64,000 nucleotides of DNA from Natranaerovirga pectinivora (lineage in GTDB: Bacteria; Bacillota; Clostridia; Lachnospirales; DSM-24629), in assembly GCF_004342165.1 (NCBI RefSeq), contig NZ_SMAL01000003.1, positions 62,001 to 126,000 of the forward strand. The letters are read 5' to 3'. Positions 8,015 to 18,105 of the stretch are shown here, one piece after another. A model generated the notes under the pieces. The model saw only the letters and a list, made by a program, of their open reading frames with translations, did not search any database and was not told the DNA's origin. How positions within the stretch are numbered: the first letter of the stretch is position 1; the number at the start of each line of letters is the position of its first letter. The translations under genes were made by a program, and so were the position numbers.

Positions 8015-8866
8015 ATGATTAGAAAGTTAATAAGTTTTATTTTTCAGTTACAAAGGAGAGTTACAGAGGATAATATTTCAGCCCTTTCTGCTCAATTAAC
8101 ATACTTTTTACTACTATCTTTTTTTCCCTTTGTAATGTTTTTACTAACAATATTAAGTTACACACCCATCACTCAACAAGAAGTAGTTTTAAGTATTGGA
8201 GAGATTTTTCCTGGGGATATCGGTAATATTATAGTTGCCATATTAAACGAAATAGCCATCAACAAAAGTAATGCTCTATTATCCATAACTGTTATCCTTA
8301 CAATTTGGTCTGCCTCTAAAGGAGTCCTTGCAATAGTAAGATCTTTAAACATAGCATATAGAATTGATGAAACGCGTTCATTTGTACATTTAAAGATTAT
8401 CTCTTGTTTCTACACAATAATCTTTGCCACTATAATATTACTAACATTTATATTGGTTATCTTTGGAAATAATCTCTTATCATTATTAGTAACGTATTTT
8501 CCAGCAACCTTAAATATTGTTGGCTTATTACAACTCATTAGATACATTTTCATTATATTTATTTTATTAATCTTCTTTACTGTTATATATAATGCTATAC
8601 CAAACAGAAAAATTTCCCTTTCAGAAGCTATACCTGGAGCCCTTTTTTCTTCAGTTGGTTGGATTGCCTTGTCCATATCCTTTTCTTTTTATGTGGATAA
8701 TTTTGGTAACTTTTCTTATATGTACGGCAGCCTAGCTGGTGTAATCGTTCTTTTACTGTGGTTATATATTTGTTCTAATATAATTATGATCGGTGGAGAA
8801 ATTAACGCTTTACTTGTGGAGCACAAAGAAAAAAGAAATAACAAGAAAACTATTTCCTCAAATTGA
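8015..8866 (+). CDS. YihY/virulence factor BrkB family membrane protein
   Basis: A 283-residue integral membrane protein of the YihY/BrkB family (once called RNase BN, a label now considered wrong). Six hydrophobic segments are visible, beginning at about residues 28, 80, 130, 170, 205 and 235. Family features include the N-terminal DNISALSAQLTYFLLLSFFPF, the WSASKGVLAIVRSLNIAY segment and the C-terminal YGSLAGVIVLLLWLYICSNIIMIGGEINA. Start is set by TGGAGGGG 8 bp upstream. The function of the family is not firmly known; a transport role is often suggested. It is a single gene, convergent with the SpoIID-like gene across a shared terminator. Confidence 0.92.
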   Translation: MIRKLISFIFQLQRRVTEDNISALSAQLTYFLLLSFFPFVMFLLTILSYTPITQQEVVLSIGEIFPGDIGNIIVAILNEIAINKSNALLSITVILTIWSASKGVLAIVRSLNIAYRIDETRSFVHLKIISCFYTIIFATIILLTFILVIFGNNLLSLLVTYFPATLNIVGLLQLIRYIFIIFILLIFFTVIYNAIPNRKISLSEAIPGALFSSVGWIALSISFSFYVDNFGNFSYMYGSLAGVIVLLLWLYICSNIIMIGGEINALLVEHKEKRNNKKTISSN

Positions 8867-8930
8867 AATATTTTCAAGTCAACTAATCATCTTTTTTAAT
8901 TGTTAATACTTACTTTGGATATAATTTCAT

Positions 8931-8979
8931 TTAAAAAAGTACCTTTATAGTTTTTCATACTTAAAAGGTACTTTTTTTT
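8931..8979. terminator. Bidirectional terminator between yihY and the SpoIID-like gene
   Basis: AAAAAAGTACCTTT pairs with AAAGGTACTTTTTT; A-rich on the left and T-rich on the right, so it can stop transcription from both convergent genes. Confidence 0.9.
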
Positions 8980-8981
8980 CT

Positions 8982-11423
8982 TTAATATATTTTTTTTATT
9001 TCAACTCCAGTATAAAAATGTTTTAAGACTTCATCATATGAATACCCTAAGTCTACCATTCCTTTAACACCATTTTGACTCATCCCAACACCATGACCAA
9101 ATCCTCCTCCATAAAAAGTTATTTCTGCTAAATTATTTTGAGGAGTGAATTTTTTATCCATAGTGAAGAAGGCACTGGGCAATAAATTATAATTACTAAC
9201 GGTACTACCATCTTTTCTTGTAATTATAATATTTTCTTCATTTTCTGAGTATCTTTTAGGTGCTAATAAAAATCTAATATTATATTCTGTTGCAACTTTT
9301 ATTGTATTTTCTGTTCCTATAATCAAAACTTCTGTTAATACGCCACTGTTACCTCTACTATATACTCTTATATCTATTAACTCTCCTATAGTCTCAATAG
9401 GTCTAGTTCTGAAATAATTGTCTTCCCCTAATACTTTTATAGAATGTGGAGAAGCTTCAAATCGAGAAACCAGATTGTTATTGATACTTTTCGTTAATTG
9501 CTCTCTAGTCATTGTAACTTGCCATCTATACCATGATATATTTCTATCATAAGCATTATAATTATCATTTTTTATAAAAGCAGCAAAATCCTCTTCAACC
9601 GTTAAATCTAAGTTAAATTCTCCATTAAATTGAGGTTTCCCTCTAGAATATACAGGTGTAGTTGTTGGAAAACTTCTTGTGCTCCAATTCGCCCACACAT
9701 CTCCTGAATCTGCCGTGTGACCACTTGATGTAGAAAAAAAGAATGCTGAAACCACATTATCATTATAGGTTATACCTAATTTACTGGTTTCATTTACAGC
9801 CTGTATTGATATTTCATTTTCTCTATAATTATTATAAACCTGACTAGAAACACTATCATCTACATGCCCACCATAGCTACTATATCTATTAGAATAAAAT
9901 TGTGAATATGCATAACTTCTTGCACAAATTGCTTGCACCTTAGCAGCTTCCAAACCATAGGAGGTAGGCATTTCACTTGGAACAACAGAATAAAGATATT
10001 CTTCCATTGGCAGCTCATTGATTAAATATAAGCCATTACTTGCTCTAGCAATTTCCATAACCCCTCTATAACGAGGCGTTCCATAAGCTCTTTCTATAGA
10101 TAAAATTTCTATTTTTCCCTTTGGATCATTTGGTGTTATGGTTATATAATCTTCCAAAACAGGATGTTGACTATCTATCCTTACAACTTTATTTTTTTCA
10201 TAAACTGCAATCTCATTACCATATTTAATAGTAAAATCTACATCACTTGTCAACTGAATTTCATTATGAACCAATGCGTTAAAACCTGTAGTCCTTATGG
10301 CTACTCTTATGTTTTCAATTTCTACTCTTTTCCTAATTACAATACCTTGAACTTCACCATCCTGAATAACAAAATCAGCAGAATTATATCCTACAAGAAC
10401 TTGACTTATAGTACGCCATTGTAAATTATTATTGATGTTACTATATATTTTTCTATCTGATGCCACGGGAAAACTCCCTAATCCCTCTAATAGAACTTCA
10501 TTATTATTAATCCTTAACACTTTACCTGATATTGTTTCCTCTTTTAACGCAAAGTCAACGATTTGTCGATCTTTAATGTGTATATCCCCAATCAATCCAA
10601 TTACTTCTGAATCTACCTCTTTATTTATATTATAAGTTCTATACTCTCCTCCAACAAAAATTAGTCCTTCTACATCGTCTATTTTTTCAATCCAAACATT
10701 TGTAATAACAGGTTCATTGGTTATTATATCAATAACACCTATTATATCATTTTCTCTTCTTAATACTCTTATTTCATTATCAATAAATTGATCCATGGTA
10801 AGCCCTTCAAAAGCATATTTCCCTTTATCAGAAACTAGTTCCCAAGCATTCAAACTACTAATATTAGCTGGTGTGCCTACCACTACCAAGCTATCCCTTC
10901 GTACTTGTTCATCAATATCTAGTTCTTCCAACAGTTTTGAGTAAATACTAAACCAATCTTTATATTTTATTGGTGTATTTAACGTATCATCCCTTACTTC
11001 CATATTAAGTTCTTCTAAAGAAACTTCTATTCTATCTGCTATCTCTAAAGCTTCACTATAAGTTAATAACTCTAAAGGTCTGAAAAAATCACCCTCGTCA
11101 CCAAACCAATTATAAATAGTAACTACATTTATGTACTTGTCATACCATAATGAAGCATCTGTGTCTTGATAAGGGATTTCTCTATCAAAGTGACTAACTT
11201 CTGTTCTAGAATATCTTCCAAGGGCAACCATTTTAGCTGCTAACGCCCGGCTTATTGGTTTATCACCTTCAATTACTCTAAGACCACCATCATTATTCGG
11301 TATTTCAATGATCTTTTCTTCTTCCTTTTCTTGAAAGTTATCATTCTTTTTTTCTTCACCTATTCTTGTTGAACATCCCACTAACAACAAAATTACTCCT
11401 AATATAAAAAATATTTTTTTCAT
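8982..11423 (-). CDS. SpoIID/LytB-domain lipoprotein, long form
   Basis: An 813-residue cell-surface protein. The N-terminus is a lipoprotein signal (ILLLVGCSTR, lipobox Cys17). Residues about 50-135 resemble SLH-like repeats (PISRALAAKMVALGRY). The C-terminal ~350 residues carry the SpoIID/LytB domain: LPMEEYLYSVVPSEMPTSYG followed by AAKVQAICARSYA, and the terminal GGGFGHGVGMSQNGVKGM. In sporulation SpoIID is a lytic transglycosylase whose glutamate lies in the VVPSEMP-type motif. At more than twice the SpoIID length and with a lipobox, this is probably a relative that acts on wall glycan rather than SpoIID itself. AGGAAGG precedes the start. Confidence 0.88.
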   Translation of the reverse strand: MKKIFFILGVILLLVGCSTRIGEEKKNDNFQEKEEEKIIEIPNNDGGLRVIEGDKPISRALAAKMVALGRYSRTEVSHFDREIPYQDTDASLWYDKYINVVTIYNWFGDEGDFFRPLELLTYSEALEIADRIEVSLEELNMEVRDDTLNTPIKYKDWFSIYSKLLEELDIDEQVRRDSLVVVGTPANISSLNAWELVSDKGKYAFEGLTMDQFIDNEIRVLRRENDIIGVIDIITNEPVITNVWIEKIDDVEGLIFVGGEYRTYNINKEVDSEVIGLIGDIHIKDRQIVDFALKEETISGKVLRINNNEVLLEGLGSFPVASDRKIYSNINNNLQWRTISQVLVGYNSADFVIQDGEVQGIVIRKRVEIENIRVAIRTTGFNALVHNEIQLTSDVDFTIKYGNEIAVYEKNKVVRIDSQHPVLEDYITITPNDPKGKIEILSIERAYGTPRYRGVMEIARASNGLYLINELPMEEYLYSVVPSEMPTSYGLEAAKVQAICARSYAYSQFYSNRYSSYGGHVDDSVSSQVYNNYRENEISIQAVNETSKLGITYNDNVVSAFFFSTSSGHTADSGDVWANWSTRSFPTTTPVYSRGKPQFNGEFNLDLTVEEDFAAFIKNDNYNAYDRNISWYRWQVTMTREQLTKSINNNLVSRFEASPHSIKVLGEDNYFRTRPIETIGELIDIRVYSRGNSGVLTEVLIIGTENTIKVATEYNIRFLLAPKRYSENEENIIITRKDGSTVSNYNLLPSAFFTMDKKFTPQNNLAEITFYGGGFGHGVGMSQNGVKGMVDLGYSYDEVLKHFYTGVEIKKIY

Positions 11424-11455
11424 ACTTTCAATCCTTCCTTAGCAAGTCTTGTATT

Positions 11456-11484
11456 TTTATACCTTTGTATTTGTGATATAACAA
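11456..11484 (-). promoter_or_regulatory. Promoter of the SpoIID-like gene
   Basis: Minus strand TTGTTA (11479-11484), 17 bp, TATAAA (11456-11461), about 30 bp upstream of the start codon. Confidence 0.6.
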
Positions 11485-11825
11485 TGCAGACTTTATATTT
11501 ATATCCCACTTTATTATTATACTAGTATTTGCTAACTTTCATTATTAATTTTTTATTACTTTCATAAACTATTACTCTTTTCTTCTATGATAAAGGTTTT
11601 AAACATACTTTGTTAATAGAATGTTATTTTCTTACGCATCTCTTAATACTTGAGTTTTGATGAATGTTTTTTATTCCTTTGCATCATATGACTCTTAAAA
11701 TTAGTTTTGTTTTACGGACAATAAATCAATAGCGCATTTACCAGGATTTTGAGGCATTTGCAAAATATGATAATTAAAAGGAAATATTTTTATATGAATG
11801 TTTTAATATTTTTTCTTTCATTGTA

Positions 11826-11854
11826 TTGAATTATCTAATAATTGGTGGTATAAT
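11826..11854 (+). promoter_or_regulatory. Promoter of gltBD
   Basis: TTGAAT (11826-11831), 17 bp, TATAAT (11849-11854), preceded by AT-rich DNA; the leader is about 33 nt. Confidence 0.8.
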
Positions 11855-11893
11855 AAAAAAACCAAATTGATTTTAAGATAGGAGGCACATCAT

Positions 11894-14800
11894 ATGTCAC
11901 AAAAAAATTACGGTCTTCCAACACAACAAGGCCTTTATAGCCCTTCACAAGAAAAAGATAGTTGCGGTGTCGGTTTTGTTTCTCATATGAAAGGCAAAAA
12001 ATCTCATAGCATAGTAAGTCAAGGTTTAGAAGTATTAGTTAACTTAACCCATAGAGGCGCTGTTGGCTCCGATGCCGATAGCGGTGATGGCGCTGGTATA
12101 TTAATACAAATTCCTCACAAGTTTCTTTCAAAAAAAGCTATTGAACTTGGTTTTACACTTCCAAACGAAGGGGAATATGGGGTTGGTATGATTTTTTTAC
12201 CTCAAGAACCAAATGCAAGAATTTATTGCGAAGGAATCTTTGAAAAAATTATGTTAGAAGAAAATCTTCGTCTAATAGGCTGGAGAAATGTTCCTATCGT
12301 TGAAAGTGCTACTGGTATAACTGCTCGCGGTACACAACCAGTTGTTCATCAAATATTTATTGCAAAAGATGATTATGATAGTATAACCTTTGAACGCAAA
12401 TTATATATAGTAAGAAAATTAGTAGAAAAAGCCATTGAATCATCTAACAAACCATATATGGAATCATTCTATGTTTGTAGTTTATCAAGTCAAACAATGA
12501 CCTATAAAGGACAATTACTGGCACACCAAATTCCAGAATTCTTCCCTGATTTAAAGGATGAAGATATGGAAAGTGCTATTGCATTAGTACATCAAAGATA
12601 TTCCACGAATACATTCCCATCTTGGGACCGTGCTCAACCTTTTAGATATTTAGCTCATAATGGCGAGATTAATACATTACGAGGAAATGTTAATTGGATG
12701 AATGCAAGAGAAGGTATTTTAGAGTCAGATGTTTTTGGTGATGATATTAAAAAAATCTATCCTATCATCACGCCAAATGGTTCAGACTCAGCCAATCTTG
12801 ATAATGCTCTTGAGTTATTATTAGCAAGTGGTAAATCATTAGCTCACGCTGTTTGTATGTTAATTCCTGAAGCTTGGCAAAAAAACGATATAATGGATGA
12901 AGATAAAAAAGGGTTTTATGAATACCATGCTGGTTTAATGGAACCTTGGGATGGTCCAGCAGCTATTGCTTTTACTGATGGTATTCAGATCGGAGCAACC
13001 CTTGATCGTAACGGTTTAAGACCTGCTAGATATTTGGTTACAGAAGATGATATTGTTGTTATGGCATCGGAAACTGGCGTTCTTTCTTTTGAATCACAAA
13101 ACATCGTTAAAAAAGGGCGTTTAGAGCCTGGGAAAATGTTTTTAATTGATACCAAAGAAGGTAGAATTATTTCAGATGATGAAATCAAACAGACATTATC
13201 TCAACAAAAACCGTATAAACAATGGATTGCTAATAACCGTTTAACGATTGATGACCTTCCATTACCACATGAGATTTCAGTCCTTAGTGCTGATTTATTG
13301 CTAAATCATCAAACTCTATTTAATTATACTGAAGAAGAATTAAAACGTATTATTGCACCAATGGCTGAAAATGGTAAGGAAGCCCTTGGTTCAATGGGTA
13401 ATGATGCACCTTTTGCCGTTTTGTCTGATGAATCTCAATTATTATTTAGCTACTTTAGACAACTATTTGCCCAGGTAACAAACCCTCCTATTGATCCAAT
13501 TCGTGAGGAACTGGTAATGTCTTTAATACAATTTTTAGGTGATCGAGGCAATTTACTTAATGATTTAAATCCTGAAATTAACCATAATTTTATTGAACTT
13601 AAATCGCCTATATTAGATAATGCAAGTTTTGAAAAAATCCGTCATATTGATCATACAGATTTTAGAACCACTAAAATACCTATGCTCTTTCCAGTTAACA
13701 ACAGTGGAAGATGTCTTAAAAATGCATTAGATGCACTTTGCCAAAGAGTTGTTCAAAGTATTGAAGATGGTTATAACATCATTATTCTTACTGATAGAAA
13801 TGTGGATAAATACAATGCACCAATACCAAGTTTACTTGCACTAAGTTGTGTTCATCAACATTTAATCAAAAAGAAATTAAGAACAAAAGTAGATTTAATT
13901 GTTGAATCTGGTGATGCAAGAGATGTTATGCATATGGCATTACTTATTGGCTATGGCGCCAATGCCATTAATCCATATGTGGCTTTAGATAGCATTACAC
14001 ATTTAGTAAAAAACAAACTATATGTTACTAAGGACATTACACCAGAAGATGCTTACAAAAACTATATTAAAGCTCTATCAAATGGTATTCTAAAAATACT
14101 CTCAAAAATGGGTATTTGTACACTACAAAGCTATCAAGGGGCTCAAATTTTTGAAGCCGTTGGTATTAGTAAGAAAGTGATTGATAGGTATTTTACTGGA
14201 ACACCTTCTCGTATTGAAGGTATTGACTTAGAAATCATAGCTAGAGAAGTGATGCTTCGACATGAATTGGCTTTTAAACAATTAAGAAATCCATATAAAA
14301 ATCTACTAGAAGGTGGCAATGTCCACTGGCGTGCAAATAGGGAGAATCACCTATTCAACCCTGATTCTATCCATAAATTACAGCATGCGTGTAAAACAAA
14401 TGATTATAATTTATATAAAGAATATGCAAATATAATCAATGACCAATCCGTAAAGCTTGGAACGATCCGAGGTATGTTAAAATTAAAAAACCACTCCCCT
14501 ATTTCAATTGATGAAGTAGAACCTGTAGAAAACATGGTTAGACGATTTGCTACTGGTGCTATGTCATTTGGATCATTAAGCAAAGAAGTTCATGAAACTT
14601 TAGCCGTTGCAATGAACAGAATTGGTGGTAAAAGCAACTCTGGTGAAGGTGGAGAGGATGCTACAAGATACGAAATCGATATTAATGGAGACAACAAAAA
14701 AAGTGCCATCAAACAAATTGCATCAGGACGTTTTGGTGTTACAACAGAATATCTTGTAAATGCTGAGGAATTACAAATTAAAATGGCTCAAGGCGCAAAA

Positions 14801-16438
14801 CCAGGAGAAGGTGGTCATTTACCTGGTCATAAAGTAACTGAAGCTATAGCTAAAGTGCGTCATTCTACACCAGGAATTGATTTAATCTCACCACCTCCAC
14901 ACCATGATATTTATTCTATTGAAGATTTGGCACAATTAATATTTGATTTAAAAAATGTTAATCCAAGTGCTAGAATAAATGTAAAATTAGTTTCTGAAGT
15001 AGGGGTTGGTACAGTAGCAGCTGGTGTTGCTAAAGGCCATGCAGACGTTATCTTAATCAGTGGTCATGACGGCGGTACAGGCGCTTCTCCAATTAGTTCT
15101 ATTAAATACGCTGGACTTCCTTGGGAGCTTGGTTTAGCTGAAACACAACAAACATTGCTATTAAATGATTTAAGAAGCCGTGTTGTTGTCCAAACAGATG
15201 GCCAATTAAAAACGGGTAGAGATATTGCAATAGCAGCATTACTTGGTGCTGAAGAGTTTGGATTCGCTACTGCTGCTCTAGTTGTTTGTGGGTGTATTAT
15301 GATGAGAAAATGTCATAAAAACACTTGCCCTGTAGGCGTTGCAACACAAGATCCTGAACTTAGAAAATATTATCAAGGAAAACCTGAAGATCTTATTAAT
15401 TTCTTTACATTCTTAGCAAATGATTTAAGAGAAATTATGGCAGAAATTGGTGTTCGTACTATTGATGAAATGGTTGGCCGTGTAGATTTATTAGATGTAA
15501 CAGATGATAACTTACACTGGAAAGCAAAAACCCTTGACTTAAGTTCTATAATATACAAGCCAGAACTTCCATCAAGAATAAAACCAAGACAAATTTTTTC
15601 TCAAGATCATGGTTTAGAAAAAGTTCTTGATCAACAATTAATTAAAGATGCTATGCCAGCATTAGATAATAGATTTAAAGTAGAAAAAACATATTCTATT
15701 AAAAATGTTGATCGTACTGTAGGAACCATGTTAAGTGGTGAAGTGGCAAAAAGATATGGTGCTGATGGTCTTGAAGAGGATACAATTCACTACAAATTTT
15801 TTGGAACAGCTGGACAAAGTTTTGCTTGCTTTGGTATGAAAGGGATAACCTTTGAATTAGAAGGAGATTGTAATGATTACCTTGGAAAAGGGCTGTCTGG
15901 TTCAAAAGTAATTGTTTATCCACCAGCTAACTCACCATTTAAAGCTGAAGAAAACATCATCGTAGGTAATACACTATTATACGGTGCTACCTCTGGTGAA
16001 GTTTATATTAATGGTCTTGCTGGAGAACGTTTTGCTGTTCGTAACTCTGGTGCTACTGCAGTTGTTGAAGGTGTAGGGGATCATGGTTGTGAATACATGA
16101 CTGGCGGTGTTGCTGTCATACTTGGTGCAACAGGTAGAAACTTTGCTGCTGGTATGAGCGGTGGTGTTGCTTACGTTTTAGATGAAAGTGAAGATTTTAT
16201 TGCCGATAGATGTAACACTCAAATAGTTATAACTGAAAAAGTTGAAGAAAATGATGATATAGAACTATTAAAAACATTAATTAGCAACCATGCTAAATAC
16301 ACTAATAGTCCTAAAGCTAAAGCAATCTTAGAGCAGTGGGATTCATATGTTGAAAAGTTCGTAAAAGTCATCTCACCAGCATACAAACAAATATTAGAAC
16401 AAAAAAGAGCTGCTAATGAAGTAGCTGTAGCTAATTAG
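11894..16438 (+). CDS. gltB: Glutamate synthase large subunit
   Basis: A 1514-residue cytoplasmic GOGAT large subunit that makes glutamate from glutamine and 2-oxoglutarate with electrons from GltD. The class II glutaminase domain starts at Cys24 (EKDSCGVGF) after a 23-residue propeptide, which implies N-terminal processing. The central domain leads to the FMN-binding synthase domain (GAMSFGSLSKEVHETLA; GGEDATRY; ISGHDGGTGASPISSIKYAG). The 3Fe-4S cysteines lie near residues 1132-1147 (CGC, then KCHKNTCPVG). The C-terminal GXGXG beta-helix (GDHGCEYMTGGVAVILG) is complete. AGGAGG is 7 bp upstream. Full length for the bacterial family; operon with gltD. Confidence 0.98.
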   Translation: MSQKNYGLPTQQGLYSPSQEKDSCGVGFVSHMKGKKSHSIVSQGLEVLVNLTHRGAVGSDADSGDGAGILIQIPHKFLSKKAIELGFTLPNEGEYGVGMIFLPQEPNARIYCEGIFEKIMLEENLRLIGWRNVPIVESATGITARGTQPVVHQIFIAKDDYDSITFERKLYIVRKLVEKAIESSNKPYMESFYVCSLSSQTMTYKGQLLAHQIPEFFPDLKDEDMESAIALVHQRYSTNTFPSWDRAQPFRYLAHNGEINTLRGNVNWMNAREGILESDVFGDDIKKIYPIITPNGSDSANLDNALELLLASGKSLAHAVCMLIPEAWQKNDIMDEDKKGFYEYHAGLMEPWDGPAAIAFTDGIQIGATLDRNGLRPARYLVTEDDIVVMASETGVLSFESQNIVKKGRLEPGKMFLIDTKEGRIISDDEIKQTLSQQKPYKQWIANNRLTIDDLPLPHEISVLSADLLLNHQTLFNYTEEELKRIIAPMAENGKEALGSMGNDAPFAVLSDESQLLFSYFRQLFAQVTNPPIDPIREELVMSLIQFLGDRGNLLNDLNPEINHNFIELKSPILDNASFEKIRHIDHTDFRTTKIPMLFPVNNSGRCLKNALDALCQRVVQSIEDGYNIIILTDRNVDKYNAPIPSLLALSCVHQHLIKKKLRTKVDLIVESGDARDVMHMALLIGYGANAINPYVALDSITHLVKNKLYVTKDITPEDAYKNYIKALSNGILKILSKMGICTLQSYQGAQIFEAVGISKKVIDRYFTGTPSRIEGIDLEIIAREVMLRHELAFKQLRNPYKNLLEGGNVHWRANRENHLFNPDSIHKLQHACKTNDYNLYKEYANIINDQSVKLGTIRGMLKLKNHSPISIDEVEPVENMVRRFATGAMSFGSLSKEVHETLAVAMNRIGGKSNSGEGGEDATRYEIDINGDNKKSAIKQIASGRFGVTTEYLVNAEELQIKMAQGAKPGEGGHLPGHKVTEAIAKVRHSTPGIDLISPPPHHDIYSIEDLAQLIFDLKNVNPSARINVKLVSEVGVGTVAAGVAKGHADVILISGHDGGTGASPISSIKYAGLPWELGLAETQQTLLLNDLRSRVVVQTDGQLKTGRDIAIAALLGAEEFGFATAALVVCGCIMMRKCHKNTCPVGVATQDPELRKYYQGKPEDLINFFTFLANDLREIMAEIGVRTIDEMVGRVDLLDVTDDNLHWKAKTLDLSSIIYKPELPSRIKPRQIFSQDHGLEKVLDQQLIKDAMPALDNRFKVEKTYSIKNVDRTVGTMLSGEVAKRYGADGLEEDTIHYKFFGTAGQSFACFGMKGITFELEGDCNDYLGKGLSGSKVIVYPPANSPFKAEENIIVGNTLLYGATSGEVYINGLAGERFAVRNSGATAVVEGVGDHGCEYMTGGVAVILGATGRNFAAGMSGGVAYVLDESEDFIADRCNTQIVITEKVEENDDIELLKTLISNHAKYTNSPKAKAILEQWDSYVEKFVKVISPAYKQILEQKRAANEVAVAN

Positions 16439-16449
16439 GAGGTTTCGCT

Positions 16450-17913
16450 ATGGGAAAAGATACTGGATTTTTAGAATATGAAAGAAAAGTAGGAAGCTAT
16501 AAACCTATAGAGGAACGTATAAAAAACTATGATGATATTTATATTCCTTTAGATGAAAAAGAAATACAAACACAGGCATCTCGTTGTATGGATTGTGGTG
16601 TTCCATTTTGTAATTACAGTTGTCCTTTAGGGAATATCATCCCTGACTTTAATGATCTTGTCTATCAAGACCAATGGAAAAAAGCCTTAGAAGTACTCCA
16701 TGTAACCAATAACTTTCCTGAATTTACAGGAAAAGTGTGCCCTGCTCCTTGTGAATCAGGATGTGTACTAGGCATTAACCAACCAGCAGTAACAATTAAA
16801 CAGATGGAATTGGCTATTATTGAAAAAGGCTGGTCTGAGGGGTGGGTAAAACCTCAGCCACCAGCTGTAAAAACACATAAAAAAATTGCCATAATTGGAT
16901 CTGGTCCAGCAGGCTTAGCTGCTGCACAACAATTGGCTCGAGTAGGTCATACTGTTACTGTATTTGAAAGAGCTGATGAAATCGGTGGTCTGCTTAGATA
17001 TGGTATCCCTGATTTCAAACTGCCAAAATCATTAATAGACAACAGAGTGGATCAAATGAAAAAAGAAGGGGTTACATTTAAAACCAATGCCAATGTTGGT
17101 GTTAATGTTGATGTTAACCAATTGAAAAATGAATTTGATATCCTCTTATTAACAGGTGGCTCTACTCAACCAAGAGATTTAGTGGTATCAGGTAGAGATT
17201 TGGATGGTATCCATTTTGCTATGGACTTTCTTCCACAACAAAATAAAAGAGTTGCTGGCAAAACCATTGATGAAAGCATTGGCTTAACGGCTAAAGATAA
17301 AAATGTGGTTGTAATTGGTGGTGGAGATACTGGATCTGACTGCGTGGGTACATCTGTAAGACAAGGGGCTAAAAATGTGGTTCAATTAGAACTATTGCCA
17401 ATGCCTTCTACAGAAAGAACAGATGCCTGCCCTTGGCCAACATACCCTATGGTCCTTAGAACTTCTAGCTCCCAAGAGGAAGCTGCTGCTGTATATGGTG
17501 ACGACCCAAGACAATACAGTATCGCTACAAAACATTTCTCAGGGGAAAATGGAAAAGTAAAAGAACTTCATTGTGTAAAACTAAAATGGACTAAAGACGA
17601 AAATGGAAGAATGAACATGGAAGAAGTTCCAGGTAGTGAATTCGTTATCAAAGCTGACTTAGTACTATTCGCAATGGGATTTCTTCACCCAGAGCATAAA
17701 GGCATGTTAGAAAACCTAGGTGTAGAATACGACCAAAGAGGCAATGTAGCTGCAAATAACAAATTTATGACAAGTATAGAAGGCATATTCTCAGCTGGCG
17801 ATATGAGAAAAGGCCAATCCCTAGTCGTACACGCAATAAGCGAAGGCCGCTCAGCAGCAAAATATATAGACGAATACCTAATGGGTAACACGTACTTAAG
17901 AAGTAGATTATAA
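16450..17913 (+). CDS. gltD: Glutamate synthase small subunit (NADPH)
   Basis: A 487-residue flavoprotein that passes electrons from NADPH to GltB. N-terminal [4Fe-4S] cluster cysteines are visible at 46, 49, 54, 58 (CMDCGVPFCNYSC) and 97, 101, 105 (CPAPCESGC). The FAD-binding GSGPAGLAAAQQLA lies near residue 150 and the NADPH-binding VVIGGGDTGSD near 288; the C-terminal AMGFLHPE and GIFSAGDMRKGQSLVVHAI close the FAD domain. Its AGGAGG overlaps the end of gltB, 11 bp between the genes, so the two are translated from one mRNA. A strong terminator follows. Confidence 0.98.
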   Translation: MGKDTGFLEYERKVGSYKPIEERIKNYDDIYIPLDEKEIQTQASRCMDCGVPFCNYSCPLGNIIPDFNDLVYQDQWKKALEVLHVTNNFPEFTGKVCPAPCESGCVLGINQPAVTIKQMELAIIEKGWSEGWVKPQPPAVKTHKKIAIIGSGPAGLAAAQQLARVGHTVTVFERADEIGGLLRYGIPDFKLPKSLIDNRVDQMKKEGVTFKTNANVGVNVDVNQLKNEFDILLLTGGSTQPRDLVVSGRDLDGIHFAMDFLPQQNKRVAGKTIDESIGLTAKDKNVVVIGGGDTGSDCVGTSVRQGAKNVVQLELLPMPSTERTDACPWPTYPMVLRTSSSQEEAAAVYGDDPRQYSIATKHFSGENGKVKELHCVKLKWTKDENGRMNMEEVPGSEFVIKADLVLFAMGFLHPEHKGMLENLGVEYDQRGNVAANNKFMTSIEGIFSAGDMRKGQSLVVHAISEGRSAAKYIDEYLMGNTYLRSRL

Positions 17914-17940
17914 AATATAATAAAGAGGACTTTTCCTAAA

Positions 17941-17976
17941 AAAGAGAGATAACAAAAATAATGTTATCTCTCTTTT
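17941..17976 (+). terminator. Terminator of gltBD
   Basis: Perfect 14-bp stem AAAGAGAGATAACA / TGTTATCTCTCTTT followed by a T-rich tail. Confidence 0.92.
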
Positions 17977-17989
17977 AATATTAAACAAT

Positions 17990-18075
17990 CAAATTTTGTG
18001 GAACCGTCCCTATTTTATGCCTGAGATTCTGAGATTCTGAGATTCTGAAATTTTGGATTTTGGATTTTGATTTTA
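17990..18075. repeat. Short tandem repeats and GGAACCGTCCC motif
   Basis: GGAACCGTCCC (18000-18010) is followed by three perfect copies of GAGATTCT (18023-18046) and then two copies of TTTTGGA (18051-18064). GGAACCGTCCC-like motifs are, from memory, seen near REP-type repeats in clostridia; no transposase is present here. The tandem units suggest replication slippage. Confidence 0.5.
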
Positions 18076-18105
18076 AATTTGAAACCTGAAAAACGCCACG
18101 ACAAA

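Larger units (their letters stand above)
11424..11893. other. Divergent promoter region, SpoIID-like gene and gltBD
   Basis: This 470-bp region has a promoter on each strand (listed separately). The middle part, about 11490-11820, is AT-rich and I see no gene, T-box or riboswitch-like structure in it. Confidence 0.6.

Noticed and set aside
18023-18046. Possible CRISPR or satellite array from the GAGATTCT copies
   Set aside because: Only three 8-bp units with no spacers.
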